This document shows positions 17,517-25,210 of a DNA stretch of 64,000 nt, one piece after another. Source of the DNA: Phytopseudomonas punonensis (GTDB lineage: Bacteria; Pseudomonadota; Gammaproteobacteria; Pseudomonadales; Pseudomonadaceae). A program made the position numbers and the translations under genes. The notes beneath the pieces were generated by a model. The model was not told the origin of the DNA. It ran no database searches and saw nothing but the letters and a program-made list of their open reading frames with translations. The number at the start of each line of letters is the position of its first letter. Positions within the stretch are counted from its first letter, which is position 1. The stretch spans positions 214,089 through 278,088 of the forward strand of contig NZ_FRBQ01000004.1 in NCBI RefSeq assembly GCF_900142655.1. Direction: 5' to 3'.

Positions 17517-18790
17517 TGCAGGTGGAACCCGAAGGAGCTGCTACGCGCCGGGCCATCGGCACGGGCGCCCAGGCTTTTGTCGAGCGGCGTGAGCATGGCC
17601 TGGGTCTGCACCGGCTCGACCAGATAGGGGGTGATGAGGATCACCAGCTCGGTCTCGTTCTGCTGAAAGCGCTTGGAGCGGAACAGGTTGCCGAGCACCG
17701 GCATGTCGCCCAGCAGCGGGACCTTTTCCAGATCCCGTGAATTCTCTCGCTGGAACAGGCCGGCAATTGCAAAGGTCTGCCCACTACCAACCTCGACGCG
17801 GGTGTCGGCGCGGCGCACGCGGAACGACGGCACGCGGAACCCGGAGACTTCCAGGGTGCTGCCGCCCATCAGGCTGCTGACTTCCGGGCGCACCTGCAGG
17901 CCGATGCGGTCGCCCGGCAACACGGTCGGGCTGAACAGCAGCGACACCCCGTAGGATTTGTATTCGACGCCCACCAGGTCGCTGTTCACCGGTACCGGTA
18001 CCGGCACTTCGCCGCCCGCCAGGAAGCTCGCCGTCTCACCGGTCATGGCAGTGATGTTCGGCTCAGCGAGGATCTCCAGCACGCCATTGCTCTGCAGCGC
18101 CTCGAGCACGCTGTCGATATTGAAGTTGCCACTGTCCAGGCCCACGCCGATCAGGTTGGAGCCGCCGGCAGCGGCCTCCGCCGCCAGGTTGCCGCCGGTG
18201 AGCAGGCCGAACGAGAAGGTGCCGTTGTTGAACAGCGCATTCCAGCTGACGCCGTAGCGCAGCAGCTCCTCGCGAGACACCTCGGCGAAGCGCACGCGGA
18301 TGTTCACCTGGGCAGAGCCGGCGTACGTCGCGGTGTTCACCGCCCCCTGCCAGTCCTGCCCGGTGGGATCGAGCAGGGCATTGAGGTCCAGCGCCTCGGC
18401 GACGTTACTGACCTGGCCACGGGCCGCCAGGCGGTTGCCGACGCCCTGAACCTCGGTGCCGCTCTGCGGGTGGCGGCTGCGCAGCGCACTGGTGATCGGC
18501 CGGCCGTTGCTGCCGACGCTGATCTGCAGAGAGGCGATTTCTCGCTCGTCACTGCCCAGGGCCACCAGGGTGGTGTGCCCCGGGCGCTTGCCAAACAGGT
18601 AGATGACCCCGGGCGACACCACCTGCAGGTCGGCCACACCGGGCTCGGCGATCATCACCGCATCCACCGGGTCGCTGAAGCGCATGATCCGCCCCTCGCC
18701 GGTGCCCAGGCTGATATCGCCCCCCAGCGGGGACTGGGCCATGGCCAGCAACGGCAGGCAGCACAGCGTCAATGCGAGCAGGCGGATCAT
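17513..18790 (-). CDS. sctC2: Secretin core SctC2 (RhcC2/CpaC-like)
   Basis: This 425-residue protein has a signal peptide (LALTLCCLPLLAMA), an N-terminal CpaC/RcpA-type domain (GVADLQVVSPGVIYLFGKRP) and a C-terminal secretin pore domain ending in the family motif (KVPLLGDMPVLGNLFRSKRF, then ETELVILITPYLV). It would form the outer-membrane ring. Its N-domains look like Tad-pilus secretins rather than YscC. The missing outer N-domains are supplied by SctC1 (15535). It overlaps sctV and the CpaD-like gene by four bases each. Confidence 0.92.
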   Translation of the reverse strand: MIRLLALTLCCLPLLAMAQSPLGGDISLGTGEGRIMRFSDPVDAVMIAEPGVADLQVVSPGVIYLFGKRPGHTTLVALGSDEREIASLQISVGSNGRPITSALRSRHPQSGTEVQGVGNRLAARGQVSNVAEALDLNALLDPTGQDWQGAVNTATYAGSAQVNIRVRFAEVSREELLRYGVSWNALFNNGTFSFGLLTGGNLAAEAAAGGSNLIGVGLDSGNFNIDSVLEALQSNGVLEILAEPNITAMTGETASFLAGGEVPVPVPVNSDLVGVEYKSYGVSLLFSPTVLPGDRIGLQVRPEVSSLMGGSTLEVSGFRVPSFRVRRADTRVEVGSGQTFAIAGLFQRENSRDLEKVPLLGDMPVLGNLFRSKRFQQNETELVILITPYLVEPVQTQAMLTPLDKSLGARADGPARSSSFGFHLQ

Positions 18791-20925
18791 GTCGCACCTG
18801 CCAGTGCGGGAGCAGGTTGGCTCTTTTCCGCCCGCGCAGTGCTCGGCGCGCCGATCACCTTGATCGCCTGCAGGCTGTATTCCGGGGCCAGTTCGGTAAA
18901 GGACAGCACGGCCATCTCCAGTTCGTCACGAATGCACAGGCGCAGGATCCGGCGGCGTAGCTCCGGGTGCACCACCAGGGTCGGTTTGACCTGTTCGGGT
19001 AATTGCGCGCATTCCTGGCGCAGCGCCTTGAGCAGGCCACGGGTGGCTTCCCGGGCGCGGATCTCACCGCGCCCGGTATCCTGCTGACGCGCCGCTTCCA
19101 GCAGCTGCGCCTCCAGGGCCGAGCCCAGCACGAAGGCCGCGATCACCCGCTGCGCATCGGCATGCTGGTGGCTGATCTGCCGCGCCAGGGCGCTACGCAG
19201 GTGGTCGCTGAAGCGCCCGACATCACCCTCGCGGCCGCCCCACTCGACCATCGCCTCGAGCAGCGCCCGCCGGTTGCGGATCGACACGCCCTCGGCGACC
19301 AGACGCCGCAGGGCGTCGGCGATGCGCTGCAGGGGCACGGCCCGCAGCGCTTCCTTTACCAGTTCGCCATGGCTTTCCTCCAGGTGCGCCAGCAACTGGC
19401 GGGTTTCCTGGATACCGAGAAAGTCGCCGGCATAACGACGCAGCACCCGCGCCAGCACATCGCGCAGGATTTCATCGGGGCGCAGGTAGACGATCCCCGC
19501 ATCGCTCAGCTCGGCCTGGTGTTCGCTGGCGATCCACAGGCCGGGGCGGCTGCCCAGGGGTGATGCGCGTTCCTCGCCGGTGATGTCGAGCAGTTGCAGG
19601 TGCACGGGGTCGTCCTTGAGCAGCACCTGAGCAGGGTTCAGTTCGCCCTGATCGACCGGCACGCCTTCCAGCTCGACACGGTAGCCAGCGGTCGAGCCGG
19701 CCATGTCGACGACCACCGAAGGCATCGGAAACTCGATACCCAGCTCGTTGTGGAGGTCGTGGCAGAGCACCTCGAGGCGTTGCTTGAAGGGTTGCAGCGG
19801 CACCGCTTCGGCCAGCCCCGGGCCGATCGACAGCAGTACCCGGGTGTCCGCGGCAGCGGCCGGGGCGTCCTCCTGCTGCTGGGGCTCGGCGTCGACGGCC
19901 GCCTCCTCGACCACCTCGGCAGTCGCGACCTCGGCTTGCGCCTCGCGCTGCTGGCGGCGGCGCAGCATCCAGGCGCACAACCCCAGCACAGCCGACAGGC
20001 CGAGAAACACCGGCGCCGGGAAACCGGGAATTAACGCCACGGCGGCGAGAATCAGCGCGGTCAGCGTCAGGGCACGCTGGCTGTTGCCCATCTGGCGAAT
20101 GATCTCGGTGCCCAGGTCGACCTGCTCGGCCTCGTTGTTGACCCGGGTCACCACGGTGCCGGCGGCCACCGCGATCAGCAGCGCCGGGATCTGCGCGATC
20201 AGCCCGTCACCCACGGTGAGCAGCGAGTAGGTGTGGCCGGCATCGGCGAACGACATGCCGCGCGACAGCATGCCGATCAGCAGGCCGCCGATCAGGTTGA
20301 CGAAAAGGATCACCAGGCCGGCGATGGCATCGCCCTTGACGAACTTCATCGAGCCGTCCATCGCGCCGAACAGTTGGCTCTCCCGCTGCAGATCGGAGCG
20401 CCTGCGGCGCGCTTCGTTGGCATCGATGTCGCCGTTGCGCAGGTCGTTGTCGATGCTCATCTGCTTGCCGGGCATGGCGTCCAGGCTGAAGCGCGCCGCC
20501 ACCTCGGCGACCCGCTCGGCGCCCTTGGTGATGACCACGAACTGCGCCACGGTGATGATCAGGAAGATCACCAGGCCGACCACCACTTCGCCGGCGATGA
20601 CGAATTTGCCGAAGGCCTCGATGATATGCCCCGCATCGCCGTGCAGCAGGATCAGCCGCGTGGTGCTGATCGACAGGGCCAGGCGGAACAGCGTGCTGAG
20701 CAGAATCAGCGCCGGCAGCGCGGACAGCTCCAGCGGCTTGCGAATGTAGAAGGCGACGATCAGTACCAGGATGCTCAGGGCGATGCTGATGCCGATCAGG
20801 GTGTCGACCAGATAGGTCGGCAGCGGGATGATCATCATCACGATGGCCATCATCATGAAGGCGACCACCACCACCTCGGTGCGTTGCGCCGCCATGCCCG
20901 CCAGGGCGCTCAGGCGCCCCATCAT
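18787..20925 (-). CDS. sctV: T3SS export-gate protein SctV
   Basis: This 712-residue FlhA/LcrD/HrcV homologue has about seven to eight membrane helices in residues ~20-330 and the FHIPEP signature (RVAEVAARFSLDAMPGKQMS) near residue 147. A long cytosolic domain follows a Glu/Ala-rich linker (~335-370). The cytosolic part forms a nonameric ring that receives chaperone-substrate complexes. Translation is coupled to the SctY-like gene upstream (ATGATG) and to sctC2 downstream (ATGA). Confidence 0.97.
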   Translation of the reverse strand: MMGRLSALAGMAAQRTEVVVVAFMMMAIVMMIIPLPTYLVDTLIGISIALSILVLIVAFYIRKPLELSALPALILLSTLFRLALSISTTRLILLHGDAGHIIEAFGKFVIAGEVVVGLVIFLIITVAQFVVITKGAERVAEVAARFSLDAMPGKQMSIDNDLRNGDIDANEARRRRSDLQRESQLFGAMDGSMKFVKGDAIAGLVILFVNLIGGLLIGMLSRGMSFADAGHTYSLLTVGDGLIAQIPALLIAVAAGTVVTRVNNEAEQVDLGTEIIRQMGNSQRALTLTALILAAVALIPGFPAPVFLGLSAVLGLCAWMLRRRQQREAQAEVATAEVVEEAAVDAEPQQQEDAPAAAADTRVLLSIGPGLAEAVPLQPFKQRLEVLCHDLHNELGIEFPMPSVVVDMAGSTAGYRVELEGVPVDQGELNPAQVLLKDDPVHLQLLDITGEERASPLGSRPGLWIASEHQAELSDAGIVYLRPDEILRDVLARVLRRYAGDFLGIQETRQLLAHLEESHGELVKEALRAVPLQRIADALRRLVAEGVSIRNRRALLEAMVEWGGREGDVGRFSDHLRSALARQISHQHADAQRVIAAFVLGSALEAQLLEAARQQDTGRGEIRAREATRGLLKALRQECAQLPEQVKPTLVVHPELRRRILRLCIRDELEMAVLSFTELAPEYSLQAIKVIGAPSTARAEKSQPAPALAGAT

Positions 20926-21263
20926 GCTTCACGCTCCTGGCGCAGAACCCGGTAGCGGGCAAAGCAGGCACGCGCCTCGCCGTGCTGGCCGGCGCTCCAC
21001 AGCGCCCGGCTGCGCAGCAGCAGCCAGGCCGCCGATTCGCCCTGCAACCCGTGCAGACAATCCAAGGTCTGCAAGGCCCGTTGTCCATCGCCATTGGCGG
21101 TAAAGGCGGCCGCCAGGCGCGCCAGCAACCGCGGATCATCGGGATTGAGCTGCACGGCCAGCAACAGCAGCACCAGTGCGCGCGGCCCCTGGCCAACCCG
21201 CAGATAGAGATCGCCCAGGCCCTGGAGCAGCTTGGCGGCATCGTGGTCGTCGCGCAGCATCAT
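20922..21263 (-). CDS. TPR-type T3SS chaperone, SctY-like (Y4yS position)
   Basis: This 113-residue protein has two to three TPR-like repeats (AAKLLQGLGDLYLRVGQGPR, then RALVLLLLAVQLNPDDPRLL). Length and TPR nature match YscY, which binds YscX and SctV. The gene order X-Y-V also matches the Yersinia yscX-yscY-lcrD block. In rhizobial clusters a TPR protein, Y4yS, lies beside rhcV, so it may be the equivalent. It overlaps both neighbours by four bases. Confidence 0.6.
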   Translation of the reverse strand: MMLRDDHDAAKLLQGLGDLYLRVGQGPRALVLLLLAVQLNPDDPRLLARLAAAFTANGDGQRALQTLDCLHGLQGESAAWLLLRSRALWSAGQHGEARACFARYRVLRQEREA

Positions 21264-21631
21264 GGCTCCACCTCGGTTTCGACACGCTGGCGATCCAGTG
21301 CCTGGCGGGTGTCGAGTTCTTCGCGCACCAAGCTCATGGCCAGGGCCCGGGTTTCACCGTCGAGCGGCAGCGACGGCAGGATGCGCTCGAGGATGTCTTC
21401 GAGAATTTCCGCCGGGCGCGAGCCTGCGAACACCCCGGGTTCGACGCCTGCGGTCAGCTCCAGGGCGTGCAGATCGTCCTGCACCGTTGGCAATGGCAGT
21501 GTGCGCGGCAGGCTGGGCTGGCGAACGGCGGGTGGCGCGGTGGGCGAAGCAGGGAACCGCTCACTCGGGCGAGCGCGAACGTCGGCGGCAGCATCCGACG
21601 GCGCCAGCGGAGCGCGTGAATCGATCTTCAT
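21260..21631 (-). CDS. Putative SctX-like T3SS early substrate
   Basis: This 123-residue protein has a Pro/Ala/Ser-rich disordered N-terminus and an acidic helical C-terminus (AEILEDILERILPSLPLDGE onward). YscX has about the same length and a similar order: secretion signal first, helices last. The gene directly precedes the SctY-like gene and sctV, as yscX does. AGGAG lies about 13 bases upstream of ATG 21631, a long spacing. A four-base overlap couples it to the next gene. The call is positional. Confidence 0.5.
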   Translation of the reverse strand: MKIDSRAPLAPSDAAADVRARPSERFPASPTAPPAVRQPSLPRTLPLPTVQDDLHALELTAGVEPGVFAGSRPAEILEDILERILPSLPLDGETRALAMSLVREELDTRQALDRQRVETEVEP

Positions 21632-21816
21632 GCTGAGGGTGTGCTCCTATTCCAGCACGCGACGCGTTGCCGCGAGAAATCTCGCCAGGCTAGGCGGAGG
21701 ACGCCGGTAATGGTTATTCCCTTGCCAAGTCCTCCAACAACGCATGGCGAGGTTTCCCGCGCAACCCGAAGGGCCGGGCCCGTTTTGGCGCGACGGTGCT
21801 GGAAGAGGAGCACACC

Positions 21817-22767
21817 CTAACCCTCAGGCACTGGCGAAGGCCCCAGCGTCAGTGCGAAGCGCTCGTCGCCCAGTGCCAGCACCACCTGGCCGTCCTCGAT
21901 ACGCTCGAGCTTCCAGCCGCCTTCCAGCGGAGCGCCGGGATACAAGCGGGCACCCGACGCATTGATCACGTAAGGGTTGTCGCCGAACCACACGGCCTGG
22001 AAATTGACCCGCGGCCGAGGGGCGCTTTCACGCACGCTGACATCGCCACGCAGTACGTACTGGCGTCCGTAACGACCGTCGAAATACTGTTGCAGGGCAA
22101 GCCAGTCCTGCTGCTGACCCGGCTGCAAGGTGCCACTGACGTGGACCTGGCCGGCGCTGGCGTCGAGCTTGAGATCGTTCAACCCGGCGGCCCCGGCCTG
22201 GCTGGCCAGATCGGCGCGGGCCATTTGCAGCGACGCCGCCGGGGGCGCCTCTGCAGGCTGCTCCTCGGCGAGAGTCAGGCGCTGCAGCGACTCCGGCTCG
22301 GTGCTGTGCATCGGCCCGTCGCGCAGCACCGCCAGGGCGCCGGCGCAGATGAACATGAACAATGCGGCAATCGCCCATTGCGTTTTGCCGTACCACACCG
22401 GGTTGGCCGCCTGGCCAGCCTGGGGCATGGCCAGACGCATGGTCGCCGTGCCGATGCGGATATCCACAGGCAGTCGGCCACGATAGCCGTGCCCGCGTGC
22501 GATGGCGGTTTCACGCCCGTTGCGGATTACCCGCACGTCACCGCCGGTGGCCTCGACGCTAACGTGGCGGGCACTCAGACGTAGGGTCAGGTGACGCTCC
22601 GCCACCCCCGCATCACGCAGCATCAGGTTGGCTGCAGCGCCACTGCCGATGCAGTACACCGCTTCATCCAGCGGCAGCGATACACCGCGATGGATGCCGG
22701 CGGTGACCTCCAGCCGAGGTAGATCGCCGCTGTTAAGCGAGGCGGAACTCGAGGCTATCGCAGTCAT
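21817..22767 (-). CDS. sctD: T3SS inner-membrane ring protein SctD
   Basis: I take ATG 22767 (GGTGAG upstream), giving 316 residues; a GTG three codons earlier is possible. Residues ~15-110 form an FHA-like cytosolic domain (HRGVSLPLDEAVYCIGSG, then GVAERHLTLRLS). One membrane helix follows (WAIAALFMFICAGALAVL, ~130-147), then a periplasmic part with BON-like ring domains (ASAGQVHVSGTLQPGQQ). SctD makes the outer part of the inner-membrane rings and docks the sorting platform. A gap of about 185 bp without a convincing gene follows before the SctX-like gene; it contains a short GCGAGA-AA-TCTCGC dyad at 21672-21685. Confidence 0.85.
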   Translation of the reverse strand: MTAIASSSASLNSGDLPRLEVTAGIHRGVSLPLDEAVYCIGSGAAANLMLRDAGVAERHLTLRLSARHVSVEATGGDVRVIRNGRETAIARGHGYRGRLPVDIRIGTATMRLAMPQAGQAANPVWYGKTQWAIAALFMFICAGALAVLRDGPMHSTEPESLQRLTLAEEQPAEAPPAASLQMARADLASQAGAAGLNDLKLDASAGQVHVSGTLQPGQQQDWLALQQYFDGRYGRQYVLRGDVSVRESAPRPRVNFQAVWFGDNPYVINASGARLYPGAPLEGGWKLERIEDGQVVLALGDERFALTLGPSPVPEG

Positions 22768-22870
22768 AGGACTCACCGGGGCTCAGGGATCACGCTATCG
22801 AGCGACGTATGCGACCAGAACGGCCAGACCACGCACTCGATGGAAAAGGTGCCGATAACGGCGCAGACAC

Positions 22871-22905
22871 AGGTTGCAGGCGGCGCCAGGCACCGCCTGC
22901 AACCT
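22871..22905 (-). terminator. Strong hairpin between the needle candidate and sctD
   Basis: A perfect 13-bp stem (22871-22883 with 22893-22905) and a nine-base loop lie 3 bases after the stop of the 53-aa gene. No clear T-tract follows on the minus strand, so it is more likely an attenuator or mRNA-stabilising 3' structure than a full terminator. It would favour more needle-subunit mRNA than downstream ring-protein mRNA. Confidence 0.55.
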
Positions 22906-22908
22906 GGG

Positions 22909-23070
22909 TCAGTTCTGCGGACGCTGTTTGGTCGCGTCAAGCTCGGCTTTCTTGGCCGTGGTGATCTCGGTGATCTTGGCGGATTTCTCGATCGCCATAT
23001 CGAACACCGCGGACATCTTGTCGATGGCAGCGTCTGCGCCGCCGCTGCTTACTGGAGGAGTCTCAGCCAT
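22909..23070 (-). CDS. 53-residue needle (SctF/NopA-like) candidate
   Basis: ATG 23070 has GGAG seven bases upstream and opens MAETPPVSSGGADAAIDKMS; the frame ends at TGA 22909. The protein has no signal peptide, no Cys and no aromatics except two Phe/Tyr-class residues. The last 38 residues are a continuous polar helix with Lys/Glu/Ala/Thr periodicity, ending QRPQN. Needle subunits are small helical proteins of this kind, made in bulk. It is the first gene of the sctD-sctV block and is followed by a strong hairpin, as expected for a highly expressed subunit. No family motif could be confirmed. Confidence 0.5.
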   Translation of the reverse strand: MAETPPVSSGGADAAIDKMSAVFDMAIEKSAKITEITTAKKAELDATKQRPQN

Positions 23071-23200
23071 GGGATATCTCCGAAAATATCTAAAGGGTAA
23101 TGAGCGGCATCACCACCGGTGATCACCGGTTTCAGGAAAGCCACCTCGTCGAGCGGGCTTTCCTGCAACGACTCGAAGACTAGAGAGCGATTGTCGGACG

Positions 23201-23230
23201 ATGTTGTTAAAGGTTGTTAAAGCTTGTTGA
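23201..23230. promoter_or_regulatory. Three tandem 10-bp direct repeats, candidate T3SS operator
   Basis: Three adjacent decamers share the core kTTGTTrA: ATGTTGTTAA, AGGTTGTTAA and AGCTTGTTGA. They sit about 130 bp upstream of the needle candidate. OmpR/PhoB-type winged helices bind direct repeats phased at 10-11 bp, and the cluster's own regulator (1555) has such a domain. The repeat is seen in the sequence; the pairing with that regulator is inference. Confidence 0.55.
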
Positions 23231-23311
23231 GGATCGCTTAACGACCTGCCTACGACGCTGGCCGATGCGCCCCGGCGCCTGGTCGCACCTGGCAGCAGGT
23301 TGCGCCAGGCA

Positions 23312-23341
23312 TGGCCACGCAGGCCCGGGCCTGCGTGGCCA
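23312..23341. repeat. Perfect 30-bp palindrome
   Basis: Bases 23312-23326 (TGGCCACGCAGGCCC) are followed immediately by their exact reverse complement, with no spacer. It lies 156 bp upstream of the dipeptidase gene. No T-tract follows on either strand. It could be a protein-binding site, a bidirectional termination element or a repeat relic. Confidence 0.7.
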
Positions 23342-23496
23342 CAGGCACATGCGGCCTTATCCGATCACGACCTCGCCTTGACGCTTTCGGCAATCCCCTC
23401 GTCGTTTTTGCATCGGGTCGCCAGGGCGGTGAGGCATATGCTGCCCACAAAGCGCCAGCAGCGAATCTGGTGCAACCAATCAAGGGGAGTCGCCTG

Positions 23497-24474
23497 ATGA
23501 GCCCAGCCGAATTACACGCCGACAGTATCGTCATCGACGGTCTGATCATCGCCAAATGGAACCGTGAACTCTTCGAAGACATGCGCAAGGGCGGCCTGAC
23601 CGCCGCCAACTGCACCGTGTCGGTATGGGAAGGTTTCCAGGCCACCGTCAACAGTATCGCCGCCAGCCAGAAGCTGATTCGCGAGAACAGCGACCTGGTG
23701 ATGCCGGTACGTACCACCGCCGACATCCGCAAGGCCAAGGAGCTGGGCAAGACCGGCATCCTTTTCGGCTTCCAGAACGCCCATGCGTTCGAGGACCAGA
23801 TCGGCTATGTGGAGATCTTCAAGCAGCTTGGCGTGGGCATCGTGCAGATGTGCTACAACACCCAGAACCTGGTCGGCACCGGCTGCTACGAACGTGACGG
23901 CGGCCTGTCCGGCTTCGGTCGCGAGATCGTCGCCGAGATGAACCGCGTGGGCATCATGTGCGACCTGTCCCACGTCGGCAGCAAGACCAGCGAGGAAGTC
24001 ATCCTCGAATCCAAGAAGCCGGTCACCTATTCGCACTGCCTGCCTTCCGGCCTGAAAGAGCACCCGCGCAACAAGTCCGATGAAGAGCTGAAATTCATCG
24101 CCGACCACGGCGGCTTCGTCGGCGTGACCATGTTCGCCCCGTTCCTGGCCAAGGGCATCGATTCGACCATCGACGACTACGCCGAAGCCATCGAGTACGT
24201 GATGAACATCGTCGGTGAAGACGCCATCGGCATCGGCACCGACTTCACCCAGGGCCATGGCCAGGACTTCTTCGAGTACCTGACCCACGACAAGGGTTAC
24301 GCCCGGCGCCTGACCAGCTTCGGCAAGATCATCAACCCGCTGGGTATCCGTACCGTCGGCGAGTTCCCCAACCTCACCGAAACCCTGCTCAAACGCGGCC
24401 ATTCCGAGAGCGTGGTGCGCAAGATCATGGGCGAGAACTGGGTAAGGGTACTGAAAGACGTCTGGGGCGAATAA
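23497..24474 (+). CDS. Renal-dipeptidase (M19) family hydrolase of the dgc operon
   Basis: ATG 23497 follows AAGGGGAG by seven bases; longer frames upstream lack this site. The 325-residue product is a membrane-dipeptidase-type TIM-barrel metalloenzyme. Visible family features are HADSIVIDG near the start (usual HxD zinc region, here with an altered second residue), VGIMCDLSHVGSKT and KPVTYSHCLP for the later metal ligands, and GIGTDFTQGHG near the end. In P. aeruginosa the equivalent gene (PA5396) precedes the dimethylglycine genes. Its substrate is not known. It likely belongs to the GbdR regulon. Confidence 0.85.
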   Translation: MSPAELHADSIVIDGLIIAKWNRELFEDMRKGGLTAANCTVSVWEGFQATVNSIAASQKLIRENSDLVMPVRTTADIRKAKELGKTGILFGFQNAHAFEDQIGYVEIFKQLGVGIVQMCYNTQNLVGTGCYERDGGLSGFGREIVAEMNRVGIMCDLSHVGSKTSEEVILESKKPVTYSHCLPSGLKEHPRNKSDEELKFIADHGGFVGVTMFAPFLAKGIDSTIDDYAEAIEYVMNIVGEDAIGIGTDFTQGHGQDFFEYLTHDKGYARRLTSFGKIINPLGIRTVGEFPNLTETLLKRGHSESVVRKIMGENWVRVLKDVWGE

Positions 24475-24495
24475 GCCTCTCCCAATCCAATTCTT

Positions 24496-24570
24496 GTAGG
24501 AGCGGCTTCAGCCGCGATCCGTCCCCAAGGGACGACGTGCCTTGAAGCTCGCGGCTAAAGCCGCTCCTAC
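24496..24570. repeat. REPIN (inverted REP pair)
   Basis: A REP copy at 24496-24517 (starts GTAGGAGCGGCTTCAG) faces an inverted copy at 24549-24570 (ends GCCGCTCCTAC). The 31-bp spacer is unrelated. This is the typical pseudomonad REPIN layout, placed between two co-directional genes, where it can form a long mRNA hairpin. Confidence 0.9.
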
Positions 24571-24595
24571 GGTTCAAACTCAGGAGTTTTCATAC

Positions 24596-25126
24596 ATGGC
24601 CACCCACGCCCCCGAAATGCCCATCCAGGTCGACGACGAAACCGGCGTATGGACCACCGACGCCCTGCCGATGCTGTACGTGCCGCGGCACTTCTTCGTC
24701 AACAACCACCGTGGCATCGAGGAAGTGCTCGGCGCCGACAAGTACGCCGAAATTCTCTACAAGGCCGGCTACAAGTCCGCCTGGCACTGGTGCGAGAAGG
24801 AAGCCGAATGCCATGGCCTTGAAGGCGCCGCGGTGTTCGAGCACTACATGAAGCGCCTGTCGCAACGCGGCTGGGGCCTGTTCGAGATCCAGAAGCTGGA
24901 CATCGACGCCGGCTACGCGGAAGTGAAGCTCAAGCACTCGGCCTTCGTGTACGTGTACGGCAAGGTCGGCCGCAAGGTGGATTACATGTTCACCGGCTGG
25001 TTCTCCGGTGCCATCGACCAGATCCTGTCGGCCAAGGGCAGCAGCCTGCGTACCGTCACCGTGCAGGAATACGGCGGTTCCGAAGAAGGCCACGACGATG
25101 GCCTGTTCGTGACTCGCCCGCTCTGA
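24596..25126 (+). CDS. DUF5943-family protein of the dimethylglycine operon
   Basis: This 176-residue protein starts at ATG 24596 with AGGAG nine bases upstream. It begins MATHAPEMPIQVDDETGVWT and contains YVPRHFFVNNHRGIEEVLG and YVYGKVGRKVDYMFTGWFSG. The fold resembles 4-vinyl-reductase (V4R)-like small-molecule domains. The equivalent P. aeruginosa gene (PA5397) lies directly before dgcA. Function is unknown; a role as an accessory or sensor in the pathway is a guess. It is soluble, with no signal peptide. Confidence 0.8.
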   Translation: MATHAPEMPIQVDDETGVWTTDALPMLYVPRHFFVNNHRGIEEVLGADKYAEILYKAGYKSAWHWCEKEAECHGLEGAAVFEHYMKRLSQRGWGLFEIQKLDIDAGYAEVKLKHSAFVYVYGKVGRKVDYMFTGWFSGAIDQILSAKGSSLRTVTVQEYGGSEEGHDDGLFVTRPL

Positions 25127-25210
25127 ATAACAACAGGAGCGCCACTCGCTAGGCGCTCCACCCCGCGTTGACCGTGAACGCAGTGCAGACGCCGATTCGA
25201 GGAGAAGGTC

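Larger units (their letters stand above)
23071..23496. other. 426-bp divergent intergenic region between the T3SS and dgc loci
   Basis: The region separates the T3SS right border from the plus-strand dipeptidase gene. It contains the tandem decamers at 23201-23230 and the 30-bp palindrome at 23312-23341. A TTTCCTGAAA-like short dyad flanks CCACCTCGTCGAGCGGG at 23131-23163 (AGGAAAGCC/GGCTTTCCT). Promoters for both directions must lie here. No coding frame is convincing. Confidence 0.6.

Noticed and set aside
21628..21813. 61-codon frame in the sctD-sctX gap
   Set aside because: No ribosome site and no family resemblance; composition looks non-coding.
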